DNA from: Thermogemmatispora sp.
GTDB lineage: Bacteria; Chloroflexota; Ktedonobacteria; Ktedonobacterales; Ktedonobacteraceae
Assembly: GCF_019683635.1 (NCBI RefSeq)
Contig: NZ_JADGIA010000002.1
Location: 1 to 64,000, forward strand
Length of the DNA: 64,000 nucleotides
Direction of reading: 5' to 3'
The notes under the pieces were generated by a model. The model was not told the origin of the DNA. It made no database searches and was given only the letters and a program-made list of their open reading frames with translations. Positions 39,821 through 49,298 of the stretch are shown here, piece by piece (the stretch's first letter is position 1; the number at the start of each line of letters is the position of its first letter). Made by a program: the position numbers and the translations under genes.

Positions 39821-40444
39821 ATGGCATTTGAACTTCCACCTCTGCCCTATAGCTTCGACGCTCTGGAGCCACATATTGATGCGCAAACGATGCAAATCCA
39901 CCATGATAAGCATCACGGTACCTATGTTGCTAACCTCAACAGCGCGCTGGAGGGCCATCCCTTTGCCAGCCTGCCGGTTGAGGAGGTGCTGAGGCGCATC
40001 AACGAGGTACCGGAGAATGTGCGCACCGCGGTGCGCAATAACGGTGGCGGACATGCCAATCACAGCATGTTCTGGCGCATCATGAAGCCTAATGGCGGCG
40101 GCCAGCCCAGTGGCGATCTGGCGAAGGCGATCGAGCAGACCTTTGGCTCGTTCGAGAACTTCAAGGCTCAGTTCAATGATGCTGGACTGAAGCGCTTCGG
40201 CTCGGGCTGGGTCTGGCTGGTTCTGGACAAGCAGGGGAAGCTGCAGGTGATCTCGACCGCTAACCAGGATAGCCCCTACATGGATGGCCTCTATCCTGTG
40301 ATGGGCAACGATGTCTGGGAGCATGCTTACTACCTGAAGTATCAGAACCGCCGCGCCGATTACTTGAATGCCTGGTGGAACGTGGTCAACTGGGAGGAGA
40401 TCGAGCGCCGCTACGCCGAGGGGCTGAGCCAGCAGAAGCAGTAG
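39821..40444 (+). CDS. sodA: Superoxide dismutase (Mn/Fe)
   Basis: [66 protein letters not shown]. Confidence 0.96.
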   Translation: MAFELPPLPYSFDALEPHIDAQTMQIHHDKHHGTYVANLNSALEGHPFASLPVEEVLRRINEVPENVRTAVRNNGGGHANHSMFWRIMKPNGGGQPSGDLAKAIEQTFGSFENFKAQFNDAGLKRFGSGWVWLVLDKQGKLQVISTANQDSPYMDGLYPVMGNDVWEHAYYLKYQNRRADYLNAWWNVVNWEEIERRYAEGLSQQKQ

Positions 40445-40490
40445 TCTGGCACGGCGCTTGCTCCCTGTTCCCGCAGCGGAACAAAAGGGA

Positions 40491-40533
40491 AGGCTGTCAG
40501 TCGAGATCTCTCGACTGGCAGCTTCTTTTTTTA
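40491..40533 (+). terminator. Rho-independent terminator of sodA
   Basis: gctgtcagtcgaga/tctcgactggcagc stem followed by TTCTTTTTTT. Confidence 0.75.
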
Positions 40534-40865
40534 TTCACCGCTATCCGCCACACTACGCTCCGGCCTGCACCCGATAGCCTGACAACGGAGAGCTGTCGAG
40601 CCGAAGAAGCAGACGCGCAGAGAGCAGCTCGCCGGCAGCATTGAGCAAATCTTTGGTTGACCTTGAGCTATTCTTGAGGTTTTTCTGCTATACTCCTCTG
40701 CGGAGTGAAAAGCTCAGGTGCCTTCATTCTGTGATGGGTCATCTCACTACGACGGCACCACAGGTCCTGGCCTGACGGGAAGTTTTCCTGATCCGTGCGC
40801 AAAGCCATAACTGATCAGATATCAGGCTATTACTGCTATAGAGAATAGGCTAGTCTATGGAGAAC

Positions 40866-41204
40866 ATGAGCAAAAAGTCAACAGCGCCCGGCGCGGGCGC
40901 TATCCGCCCACTGCTCAGCCTCGCCTTGCTGCTGACTCTGCTGGTGGCGATGCTGGCCCTGACGGCCTGCGCAGGGCATGCTCTGCGCTCGCAAAACCAG
41001 ACTGCTCCGGCCAGCTCGCAGAGTCAGTCGCTACCAGCGAGCACGAGCAATCAGAGCAGCACACCATCGGCGGGAAGCGGCAGTCCGGCGCAGCAGGTGC
41101 AGTCGATTGACCAGCAGGTCCAGGGTACGTTGCCATCTCTGGACCAGTCCCAAAACGACGCCAACTCTAGTGATCAGGGCCAGGATAATGCTTCTCTCCC
41201 CTAG
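40866..41204 (+). CDS. Small lipoprotein, low-complexity Ser/Gln-rich
   Basis: Signal sequence with lipobox LALTACAG. Confidence 0.6.
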   Translation: MSKKSTAPGAGAIRPLLSLALLLTLLVAMLALTACAGHALRSQNQTAPASSQSQSLPASTSNQSSTPSAGSGSPAQQVQSIDQQVQGTLPSLDQSQNDANSSDQGQDNASLP

Positions 41205-41293
41205 GAAGGGGCCTGGCTGGTTGGCATCTGGTACTGTCTTCTGACCATTCTCCTGTAACATATCATTCAAGAAAAGTGTAAGAGGCCAAAGAG

Positions 41294-42058
41294 ATGATGA
41301 AACTATTCAAGGGGCTAAAGCGACCCGGTCAGCTGACCCTCTTGACTCTGGTCAGCCTCGTGGTGGCGGGCTTTGTAGGCTATCTGGCTCTGCCGGCCAT
41401 TGCCCAGGCGGCGCCGGCTTCTGGTGGACAGTGCGCCCGCAACGATGTCCAATGCGTCATCAACGTTGGAAACCAGCTCATCACGGCGCGCCTGAATGCC
41501 CTGAATACACTCAGCAGTCGGGTGACGCAGCAGCAGCAGGCTGGACACATCACTGCTGATGCTGCCAGCGCTCTCCAGGCCGACATCGCCACTAACCAGA
41601 ACGGCCTGAAAGCGCTGCAGAGCAAGCTCGACGCTGAGACCTCGGCCCAGGCTGCCCGCCAGGACGTCAGAAACATTTTCTGGCAGTTCCGCATCTATGC
41701 GGTTGTACTGCCACGCGACTATCAGCAACTCCACTTTGATATCGAGCAGAAGCTGGCCAACAGAATGGAGACGGCCAAGGCTGCCATCGAGAAGGCCATC
41801 GCCGCTGCTCCCGCCAGCAAGCAGGCCCAGTTGCAGAGCCTCTATAACGACTTCAAAGCTCAGCTCGCAACGGCGGAAGCCCAGTTTGACACTGTGCAGA
41901 GCACGCTTCCCACGCTGACCCCAGAGAACTATAACCAGGACCACGCCGCCTACACCAGCAACCTCGCGAAGGTGCGCAGCGCCGAGAAAACAGCTCATAC
42001 GGCCTTGCATCAGGCCGCCAGCGATCTGCATCAGATTGCCCAATTGCTGAAGAACTAG
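41294..42058 (+). CDS. Secreted helical/coiled-coil protein
   Basis: N-terminal signal LTLLTLVSLVVAGFVGYLALPAIAQAAPA; heptad-rich remainder. Confidence 0.65.
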   Translation: MMKLFKGLKRPGQLTLLTLVSLVVAGFVGYLALPAIAQAAPASGGQCARNDVQCVINVGNQLITARLNALNTLSSRVTQQQQAGHITADAASALQADIATNQNGLKALQSKLDAETSAQAARQDVRNIFWQFRIYAVVLPRDYQQLHFDIEQKLANRMETAKAAIEKAIAAAPASKQAQLQSLYNDFKAQLATAEAQFDTVQSTLPTLTPENYNQDHAAYTSNLAKVRSAEKTAHTALHQAASDLHQIAQLLKN

Positions 42059-42098
42059 TCTCCTAGCAACAAAGTGTGGGAACAGGGTCCATAGCAGC

Positions 42099-42135
42099 AA
42101 GAAAGGCGAAGAGGTTCACCCTCTTCGCCTTTCTT
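42099..42135. terminator. Bidirectional terminator
   Basis: aagaaaggcgaagagg-ttcac-cctcttcgcctttctt; perfect 16-bp stem between convergent genes. Confidence 0.75.
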
Positions 42136-42238
42136 ACTCTCTGGGAGCGGAGCATCTGGCCTGGCTGCTAGCGGCCAGGCGCAGTCAGCCTCTGGGGCAG
42201 CCCGTTGAAAAAGAGGACCGGCTTATTCTGGCCTCTCG

Positions 42239-43042
42239 CTAGCGCTCCCGCTGGCGATAGCCGTTACGCAGACGCTCGTAGGCGATGCGCAGACCCTCCA
42301 GAGGGAGGAACTGGTTCACGTATTGAATCTCAGGGATGAGCGGAGCCATAAAATTGGCCAGGCCTCCGTGGGCGATGATCTTTACTTCGTTCTGATCGGA
42401 CACCTCGGGGATCTCGGCGCGCAGGCGGTGGATCAGCCCCTGGACGAGGCCCACATGGCCGTAGATGATGCCCGACTGCATGTTCTCGGTGGTGTTCTTG
42501 CCCAGGGCCGAGCGCGGAGGGGTCAGCTCGACGCGGAAGAGGCGCGCGGCGGCATTGCTGAGGGCCTCGGCTGAGATCATCAGCCCTGGGGCAATGGCGC
42601 CACCGAGGAAGTCGCCCTGGGTTGAAATCACATCGAAGGTGGCGGCTGTGCTGAAAGAGATGACTATGGCGGGACCACCATACAGCTCATGAGCGGCGAT
42701 GGCCGTTACAATGCGGTCTGAACCGACTTCCCACGGGTTATCGACCAGCAGGTGCAGTCCCAGATCCAGCGTGTGATCGACGATGATGGCTTCCTGATGA
42801 AAATAGCGCTGAACCAGTTCCTGGAAAACTGGCGTCAACGGCGGCACGACACACGAGAAAATAACGGCATGCACGTCGCCGAAAGCGTGCCCGCTATGGT
42901 TCATGAGCGTGCCCAGTACCATCGCATACTCGTCAGCAGTGCGCTGGCGCACAGTGGAGACGGTCCAGTGATGTTTGAGAGCCTCACTGTTGTATAGGCC
43001 AAACTTGATATTGGTGTTGCTGATATCAATAGCCAGCAGCAT
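42239..43042 (-). CDS. coaX: Type III pantothenate kinase
   Basis: MLLAIDISNTNIKFGLY; DNPWEVGSDRIVTAIAAHELYGGPAIVISFSTAATFDVIS; GGAIAPGLMISAEAL. Confidence 0.95.
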   Translation of the reverse strand: MLLAIDISNTNIKFGLYNSEALKHHWTVSTVRQRTADEYAMVLGTLMNHSGHAFGDVHAVIFSCVVPPLTPVFQELVQRYFHQEAIIVDHTLDLGLHLLVDNPWEVGSDRIVTAIAAHELYGGPAIVISFSTAATFDVISTQGDFLGGAIAPGLMISAEALSNAAARLFRVELTPPRSALGKNTTENMQSGIIYGHVGLVQGLIHRLRAEIPEVSDQNEVKIIAHGGLANFMAPLIPEIQYVNQFLPLEGLRIAYERLRNGYRQRER

Positions 43043-43162
43043 AGGGCACTCCTATCGGTGGCCACAGGATGGCGTGGAAAAGACAAAAGGAGGTATATGC
43101 GTGCATGCGCACGGTCGGTCTACGGGCAAGAGAGATGGCGGCTCGTTCCCTGATCCCGCCGC

Positions 43163-43834
43163 TTAGGCGATCTGCTGCGCTCTGGCGGCGTATTGTTTCA
43201 GTAAGGCGGCGATCAGGAAGGGATCGCCGTAGGCTGTATCCGTAGTGACAACGACCTCGCTATTGGTGCGTGTGTCGATGAATGCGAGCGAGGTAGGGGC
43301 GCGCGAATTCATCGCCTTGCGCCGTTCCTCTGGCGACTGGGTCATACCACGCCCAAAGAGAAAGCCCACCATGTTTTCGCTGGCGCTGCCAAGTTGCGCA
43401 AGCTGGTTGGTGGGTGGCGTGCGGTCCGGCTTGGCCCGGCCTCTGGCTGTCACATAGCGGACGTTGATCAGGGGAACGTGAATGACCTTGCTCCCGCTTT
43501 GCTGCACAAAGTCCTCGGGCGTGATGACAATCAGATAATCCTGCGCTCTGATGAGACGACGTACGTCGTTGATCAGGCACCAGATGCTGCCAAGACCGAT
43601 GAAGAGGAGAATACCGAGAAAGATCGTGCTGGCAATCGCTCCGAAGGCGCTGTGGTAGTTTTCGGGTACCATGATAGGAAAGATTGCTGCAAATAGGATG
43701 AGGCCCAGAGCTGCCCCGAAGAGCCACCCGATGATCGAGAGGATCACTCTGCCGCGCTGCAGCGGCAGCACAATCCAGCCATCTGGCTTTTCTTCCCCCG
43801 CTCTGGCGCGAGTCAATATTTCGGATGCTTCCAT
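43163..43834 (-). CDS. Membrane protein with PH-like region
   Basis: Two TM segments; YLIVITPEDFVQQSGSKVIHVPLINVRYVTARG; likely ATG 43834. Confidence 0.6.
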   Translation of the reverse strand: MEASEILTRARAGEEKPDGWIVLPLQRGRVILSIIGWLFGAALGLILFAAIFPIMVPENYHSAFGAIASTIFLGILLFIGLGSIWCLINDVRRLIRAQDYLIVITPEDFVQQSGSKVIHVPLINVRYVTARGRAKPDRTPPTNQLAQLGSASENMVGFLFGRGMTQSPEERRKAMNSRAPTSLAFIDTRTNSEVVVTTDTAYGDPFLIAALLKQYAARAQQIA

Positions 43835-44267
43835 GACCAGGAACCTCCCATAGGTATGAGGGCGTGTCCGCTCCCTTGCCGCCGCGCTACGCCTGGCCGT
43901 CTCGCCCGCCGCGCGCACCAGGTAGGACTAGCCGCCTGCCTGTCTCCCTCAATTATAGCAAAATCAAGGCCACTGCACAGAAGGTTTCTGCCCGGTCTCC
44001 GCTGCGCCTGCCAACCCTGATTGGGCCGGGCCTGGCCCTCGATCGCTGGCCCTCATGCGGACGCCTGCCATCTTTCCGGCTCTGTCGGCTCTGCCTCGTC
44101 GCTGGTTGGCCACCGCGGACGGGCATGATATCATGATATAATGCTGCAGAATCTGTGGATCTCCTCTTTCTTCCTCTCTCTGACCGGCCTGTGGTCTCCA
44201 ACGAGATGGCAGGACGACAGGAGGGGCAGGAAGCAAAGAACGAGTTGCGGGGAGGGAGGCGCCATCT

Positions 44268-47200
44268 ATGGAACAAGAGACCCGCGCGCTGGCCACGCTG
44301 ACGGCTCGCTATTTGCGCCAGCGCTATCGCTACGTCAGGCCATCCTGGAAGGCCGAGGCCCTTCCGCTGGATGAGTTGGTTGCCTGGCTTGGGCTGGAGA
44401 TCGCCACCTTTCACCCTGCTGATCACCCCCCAGGTACCTACGGCTATCTGGAGCCTGGCGACAATCTGATCTGGATCTGCCGTAATCTGCCAGAGCCTCA
44501 GCGGCGCTTTACGCTCGCGCATGAACTCGGTCATGTTATCCTCCATCGTCCTCTAAATGAGACGATGCTCCTTCTGCTACCCGAACTTGAAGAGATCTTA
44601 GAGCCTCTCGAACGAAGACTGGCAGTGCTTGCTGAGGAGGAGCAAGACCAGATCGCTTTCTGCGGAGAGGAGGAGATTCGCGAGGAGATCGGGGCACTCT
44701 CTGATGAGGGGAGTGTCGAGGAGCTGCTCGGCCCTGGTCAGTCCTATAGCCCTCGCAGCCAACGCGAGCTGGCTGCTAATCTCTTTGCTGCCGAGCTGCT
44801 GATGCCTCTGGAGGCGGTGCGTGCCCTCTATGTGGAGCATGGCCTCCCGCCGGCCTATCTGGCTAACCGCTTCGGGGTCTCACAGGCCGCTATGCTTAAC
44901 CGTCTGGCTGGGCTACTCAAAGAATATCCTCCTGTCATGGAGCCACAAGTCCAGCCAGAAGAGCAACCCGCAGAAGAGCCTCAGCAGCGCCCAGGGCCTG
45001 CTCTTTCATCTGCGCCTGCACCAACGAGGGCGGGCCGGTCTTACGATGAGTTTCAGCAGGCGGCCATTGCTGCGTCCACCCCAGCCCTGGTGATCGCCGG
45101 GCCGGGCAGCGGTAAAACCAGTACGCTTATCGGGCGCGCCGAGTATCTGATCCGCTCCTGCGGCGTCGCGCCGCGCTCTATTCTGGCCCTCACCTTTTCG
45201 CGCAAAGCCGCTGAAGAGATGCAGGAGCGTCTGAGTCAGGCTCTGCGGGCCTCTACCGGGCCGAAGAGCGCCGCCTGGGAGCTGCCGGCAGTGAGCACCT
45301 TTCACGCGTTCTGCGCCGAGTTTCTGCGCCAGTATAGCGAGCTGGCGGGCCTCCGTCCAGACTTTACCCTGGTTGACGACGCCGAGGGCTATTTCTTACT
45401 GCGCAGCCTGACGCCTCGCCTTCCCCTCTATTATTATCACCATCTGACGCAGCCCACGCTCTACTTCCCCGAGATCCTCAAGGCCATCTCGCGGGCCAAA
45501 GATGAGCTGGTGACCCCTGAACGCTATCGTCAGCTGGCGGAGCGGATGCTGGAGCAGGCCCAGACCGTTGAAGAGCGCGAGCGGGCGGAGCGTGCCCGTG
45601 AAATTGCGGCGGTCTATGCCCTCTATCAAGAGGAACTGGAGCGGCGTGGCGACATCGACTTTGGCGGCCTGATCATGCTGACAGTGCAGCTCCTCGAACG
45701 CTATCCTGATCTCCTGCAACAGCTGCAGCATCGCTACCAGCATATCCTTGTCGATGAATTTCAGGATATCAATCGAGCCAGTGGCGTTCTGCTGCGCCTA
45801 CTAGCAGGGGAGGCCCGCCGTGTCTGGGTGGTGGGCGATGCGAATCAGGCCATTTACGGCTTCCGAGGAGCCTCTCCGGCCAACATCGCCCGCTTCCGTG
45901 AAGATTATCCGGGGGCTGCAATCCTCTCGCTGAACCGCAATTATCGCTCGCGCCCCGATATTGTCGCGCTGGCAGAAGCCTTTCGCCTTCAGCGTCTGGA
46001 GGCTGGACACTTCGGTGAAGAGGCAGCGCTGCGGCGCAACGAAGCTGTACGCCCCTCGCTGCCAGAGCCGTATGTGACGCTGGCGGTGGCCGAGGATGAG
46101 GCCGCCGAGCTGGCGGGCCTGGTCGCTGATCTCCAGGCGCGTGCTCGCCAGGGATATCGCTACCGCGATCTGGTTGTGCTCTGCCGCACGCGCGCTCAGG
46201 CCCGGCGCATCTCGCAAGCGCTGGCGACGGCGGGCCTGCCGGTCATAGAGAACGGGGGTACCCTGGAACAGGAACACGTTAAGGATGCGCTGGCCCCCCT
46301 CCTGCTGCTGGCAGGACCGAACGGTATGGGGCTGCTCCGCGCGGCACGCTGGCCGGAGTACTCCCTGAGTCAGACCGATGTTGAGGCCCTCCTGTTGGCA
46401 GCGCGTGAGCAGCAGGTTGCCCCGGGCCTGCTCGTGCTGCGTGGCGATATTCCCGAGACCCTCAGCGATGCCGGGCGGCGCTCACTGCGCCTGCTCAGCG
46501 AGCTGCTTCAGCGCCTGGCTTCGGCTCCCGATATCTGGTCTCTGCTCGCTCAATATCTCTTGGTCGAAACCGATCAGGTGCGCCGCCTCCTGGCCCGCAA
46601 TGATCCCCAGGCGCGGGCCATCCTGGCCGACTATGCCCTGTTGCTCCAGCTGGCACGACGCTATGACCTGCAACAACAGCGCCAGCTGCGCGAGGAACCC
46701 GCACCGGCAGAGAATCAGCCTATCAGCCCACTAGCGGATGCTGCGCAGACTGGTCCTCTCTATGAGCAGGTCCGTGGCTTCCTGGAATATTTACGCGTCC
46801 TTTTGATGCTGCGTCAGGACAGCAGCACGCGCCAGCAGAGTCTTGAGGAGAGCCAGGGGGATGGGGCGGATGTGGTGCGGGTCATGACTGTCCACGCCAG
46901 CAAAGGTCTGGAGTTTCCCGTGATCTATTTGCCTGGACTGAATCAGCAGCGCTTTCCTGCCACGCGACGCTATAATCCCGTGCCGCCCCCCGACGGCATG
47001 CTCTCCCTCGAAAGCGATGAGGCCGCCCTCCATGAGATCGGCGAAGCCTGCCTCTTCTATGTCGGCGTCACGCGCGCCCGAGATTATCTCGTTCTAAGCT
47101 ATAGCCGTCGCCCAGGCAAGCGTGCGGCAAAACCTTCCGTCTTTTTGGAGCCACTGCTGGCCGGTCTGCCACCTGAGCGCCTCATCAGGATAGAATGGCG

Positions 47201-48071
47201 CGGACCAGGACCAGGTCAGAACGAGCCAGCCGCGGCTGACGAAGAAGAGAGGCGCGGGGAGTCTGAGGCTGCTCTTTTGACCCGGCCCCACGAAGAATTT
47301 ATCCGCGCCATGCAGCCGGAAGTCCTCAATGCCTCTGCTGTCGAATGCTATCAGCAATGCCCGCGTAAGTATCTCTACAACTATATCTATCGTTTCCAGC
47401 CTCTTCAAGAAGGTTACTCCCTCTTTGTTCAGGCGACGCGTAGAACGCTGGAGACGCTCTATGAGTGGGTTGGACGAGCGCAGCGGGCCACCGCCGAGGG
47501 ACAGCAGGTGTCAGCGACCCCGCCGACGCGTGAAGATGTGCATGAACTTTATAGCCGATACTGGCGCGAGCTTGGCGGCCACGAATCCCCTTTTGCCTCG
47601 CTGTACGAACGGCATGGACGCGAGGTAGCTGAGCAGCTCCATCGCAAGCTGCTGGACAGCGCCGAGACGCAGCGCTGGCAGCTCTGGCGAGGCTTCACCA
47701 TTGAGATCGCCGGGCAAACGATTCGCGTCGATGTCGATCGCGTCGAGATGCCGCGGCAGCCTGAGCAACCGGTGCGCTTCGTGCGTACGCGCTTTGGCCG
47801 ACGCAAGCAGGAGCCGGAGCCGGACACGCGCGAATTACTCTATATGCATGCTTATCGTGAGCACTATCCCGGGCAGGAGGTCGAGCTTCACAGCGATAAC
47901 CTGACCACGGGCGAGATCAAGACTGTCAAGCTTGGACAGCGGCGCGAGCAGACTCTCTACTCCAGGCTGGTCGAGAGTCTGGAGCGCCTCAAAGAACACG
48001 ATTACGCCGCGACTCCCGCTGACCCGGGCCGTTGTCCGATGTGCCCCTTCTTTCTTATCTGCCCGGCCTGA
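44268..48071 (+). CDS. ImmA/IrrE-like metallopeptidase - UvrD/PcrA-type helicase - FeS PD-(D/E)XK-like C-terminal fusion
   Basis: AHELGHVILH and ELAANLFAAELLMP; AGPGSGKTSTLIGRA, DEFQD, GDANQAIYGFRGA, LNRNYRS, VHASKGLEFPVIYL, FYVGVTRARDYLVL; CYQQCPRKYLYNYIYRF and CPMCPFFLICPA. Confidence 0.92.
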   Translation: MEQETRALATLTARYLRQRYRYVRPSWKAEALPLDELVAWLGLEIATFHPADHPPGTYGYLEPGDNLIWICRNLPEPQRRFTLAHELGHVILHRPLNETMLLLLPELEEILEPLERRLAVLAEEEQDQIAFCGEEEIREEIGALSDEGSVEELLGPGQSYSPRSQRELAANLFAAELLMPLEAVRALYVEHGLPPAYLANRFGVSQAAMLNRLAGLLKEYPPVMEPQVQPEEQPAEEPQQRPGPALSSAPAPTRAGRSYDEFQQAAIAASTPALVIAGPGSGKTSTLIGRAEYLIRSCGVAPRSILALTFSRKAAEEMQERLSQALRASTGPKSAAWELPAVSTFHAFCAEFLRQYSELAGLRPDFTLVDDAEGYFLLRSLTPRLPLYYYHHLTQPTLYFPEILKAISRAKDELVTPERYRQLAERMLEQAQTVEERERAERAREIAAVYALYQEELERRGDIDFGGLIMLTVQLLERYPDLLQQLQHRYQHILVDEFQDINRASGVLLRLLAGEARRVWVVGDANQAIYGFRGASPANIARFREDYPGAAILSLNRNYRSRPDIVALAEAFRLQRLEAGHFGEEAALRRNEAVRPSLPEPYVTLAVAEDEAAELAGLVADLQARARQGYRYRDLVVLCRTRAQARRISQALATAGLPVIENGGTLEQEHVKDALAPLLLLAGPNGMGLLRAARWPEYSLSQTDVEALLLAAREQQVAPGLLVLRGDIPETLSDAGRRSLRLLSELLQRLASAPDIWSLLAQYLLVETDQVRRLLARNDPQARAILADYALLLQLARRYDLQQQRQLREEPAPAENQPISPLADAAQTGPLYEQVRGFLEYLRVLLMLRQDSSTRQQSLEESQGDGADVVRVMTVHASKGLEFPVIYLPGLNQQRFPATRRYNPVPPPDGMLSLESDEAALHEIGEACLFYVGVTRARDYLVLSYSRRPGKRAAKPSVFLEPLLAGLPPERLIRIEWRGPGPGQNEPAAADEEERRGESEAALLTRPHEEFIRAMQPEVLNASAVECYQQCPRKYLYNYIYRFQPLQEGYSLFVQATRRTLETLYEWVGRAQRATAEGQQVSATPPTREDVHELYSRYWRELGGHESPFASLYERHGREVAEQLHRKLLDSAETQRWQLWRGFTIEIAGQTIRVDVDRVEMPRQPEQPVRFVRTRFGRRKQEPEPDTRELLYMHAYREHYPGQEVELHSDNLTTGEIKTVKLGQRREQTLYSRLVESLERLKEHDYAATPADPGRCPMCPFFLICPA

Positions 48072-48391
48072 AGTCTTCTCTCTGGCCTCTCATTGCCTAC
48101 CATACCCTCATCTGGCCAAGAAGCCTGTAGTCTGGCCTGAGCCGGCAGAGCTAGAAGGCCAACTTGCCTCCTCCCGCGACACTCAGTATGGTATAATGGC
48201 CGCCAGGTGAGACGGGCCACTGCCGCCCGTCGCTTCCGAGAAGCTGACCCTTTCTTCTGGCTGGAGCCATGACCAGGGGTAAGAGACGCTCTTCAGGAGA
48301 GGGTGAATCTAGACCATTTCTCAAGAGAGAGAAGTAGCAGGTACAATAGATACAGGGCGTGCTACTCCATGCCCGCACACGAGGCATCGGC

Positions 48392-49087
48392 ATGTTCATA
48401 GGAAAGATCGTCAAATCCGACTCGCATATCAATTACGTCTGTCAGATTTATGGCCCACGCGAGGTCGAGGTCGAGCCGGCGCCTGAAGACTATGCCTTCG
48501 GACGCTTTGTGCGTATTGCTGTGCGTGCACGCCAGGGCGATGATCCCGAGGCGGAGCTGCATCGCGTGCTGGGTATGAGTACGGAGCCGAGAACCTACGC
48601 CGTCGGCGTGATTTATGATACCATCCTGCTCAATCCGAGCTTCGGCTCGCTGGGGCCGCGCCTCTCTAACGAGACTCAGGTTGAGCTATTCTCGCCGGAC
48701 TACATTGCCGAGCGCGCCGTGCTGATCTATGTCATGGTGCTCGGCATGATGCAGGAGCGAACCACTCCCGAGGGCCAGACCGAGGTCTTCTCCATCATGC
48801 ATGGTGTTCCTCTGCTCTCGCTGGAGCTGGGCAGCGAGATTGAAACAATGGACGACGAGCAGGTGCGGGCTTTCCATTTCTTCAGCGACCCCGACAGGCC
48901 GGATGAGCCGCCCTATCTCCATATGGGCTACCTGCCTCACATCATTGCCCAGCGCAATAGCTTGCTACCGATGGTAGCGCTCTGCATCATCGATCAGCTC
49001 GAACGCCTATTTCCTCAGAATCTCTCTCTGCTCTCAATTGTCAAACGTAACTTCGCCTGGCGTCTCAAGGTTGAAACCACTGGCTAG
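48392..49087 (+). CDS. HerA-neighbour protein, HAS-barrel-like N-terminus (tentative)
   Basis: MFIGKIVKSDSHINYVCQIYGPREVEVEPAPEDYAFGRFVRIAV; immediately upstream of the herA-like gene. Confidence 0.55.
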   Translation: MFIGKIVKSDSHINYVCQIYGPREVEVEPAPEDYAFGRFVRIAVRARQGDDPEAELHRVLGMSTEPRTYAVGVIYDTILLNPSFGSLGPRLSNETQVELFSPDYIAERAVLIYVMVLGMMQERTTPEGQTEVFSIMHGVPLLSLELGSEIETMDDEQVRAFHFFSDPDRPDEPPYLHMGYLPHIIAQRNSLLPMVALCIIDQLERLFPQNLSLLSIVKRNFAWRLKVETTG

Positions 49088-49298
49088 GCCGGGGCCAGCG
49101 TGCGTGGCGGAAGCAAGGAAGGACTGGGCGAGCCGGGTCAGGTCGCCCCGCGCTCGGTGCTGGCGGCTGGGACCGGTTGGCCCGCTAAGGGTTGAGGCTG
49201 CGAGACCAGGGCGGATCTGGATCTGGGGCAGTGCAGGTCTGCCGTCCGTGTGCAGTTCTGGAGAGGCAATCTCTCACCTGAGATGGAGTTAAGCGGCT

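Noticed and set aside
41315-42100. 261-aa reverse ORF opposite the secreted helical protein
   Set aside because: The plus-strand ORF has a convincing signal peptide; the reverse ORF is a shadow.
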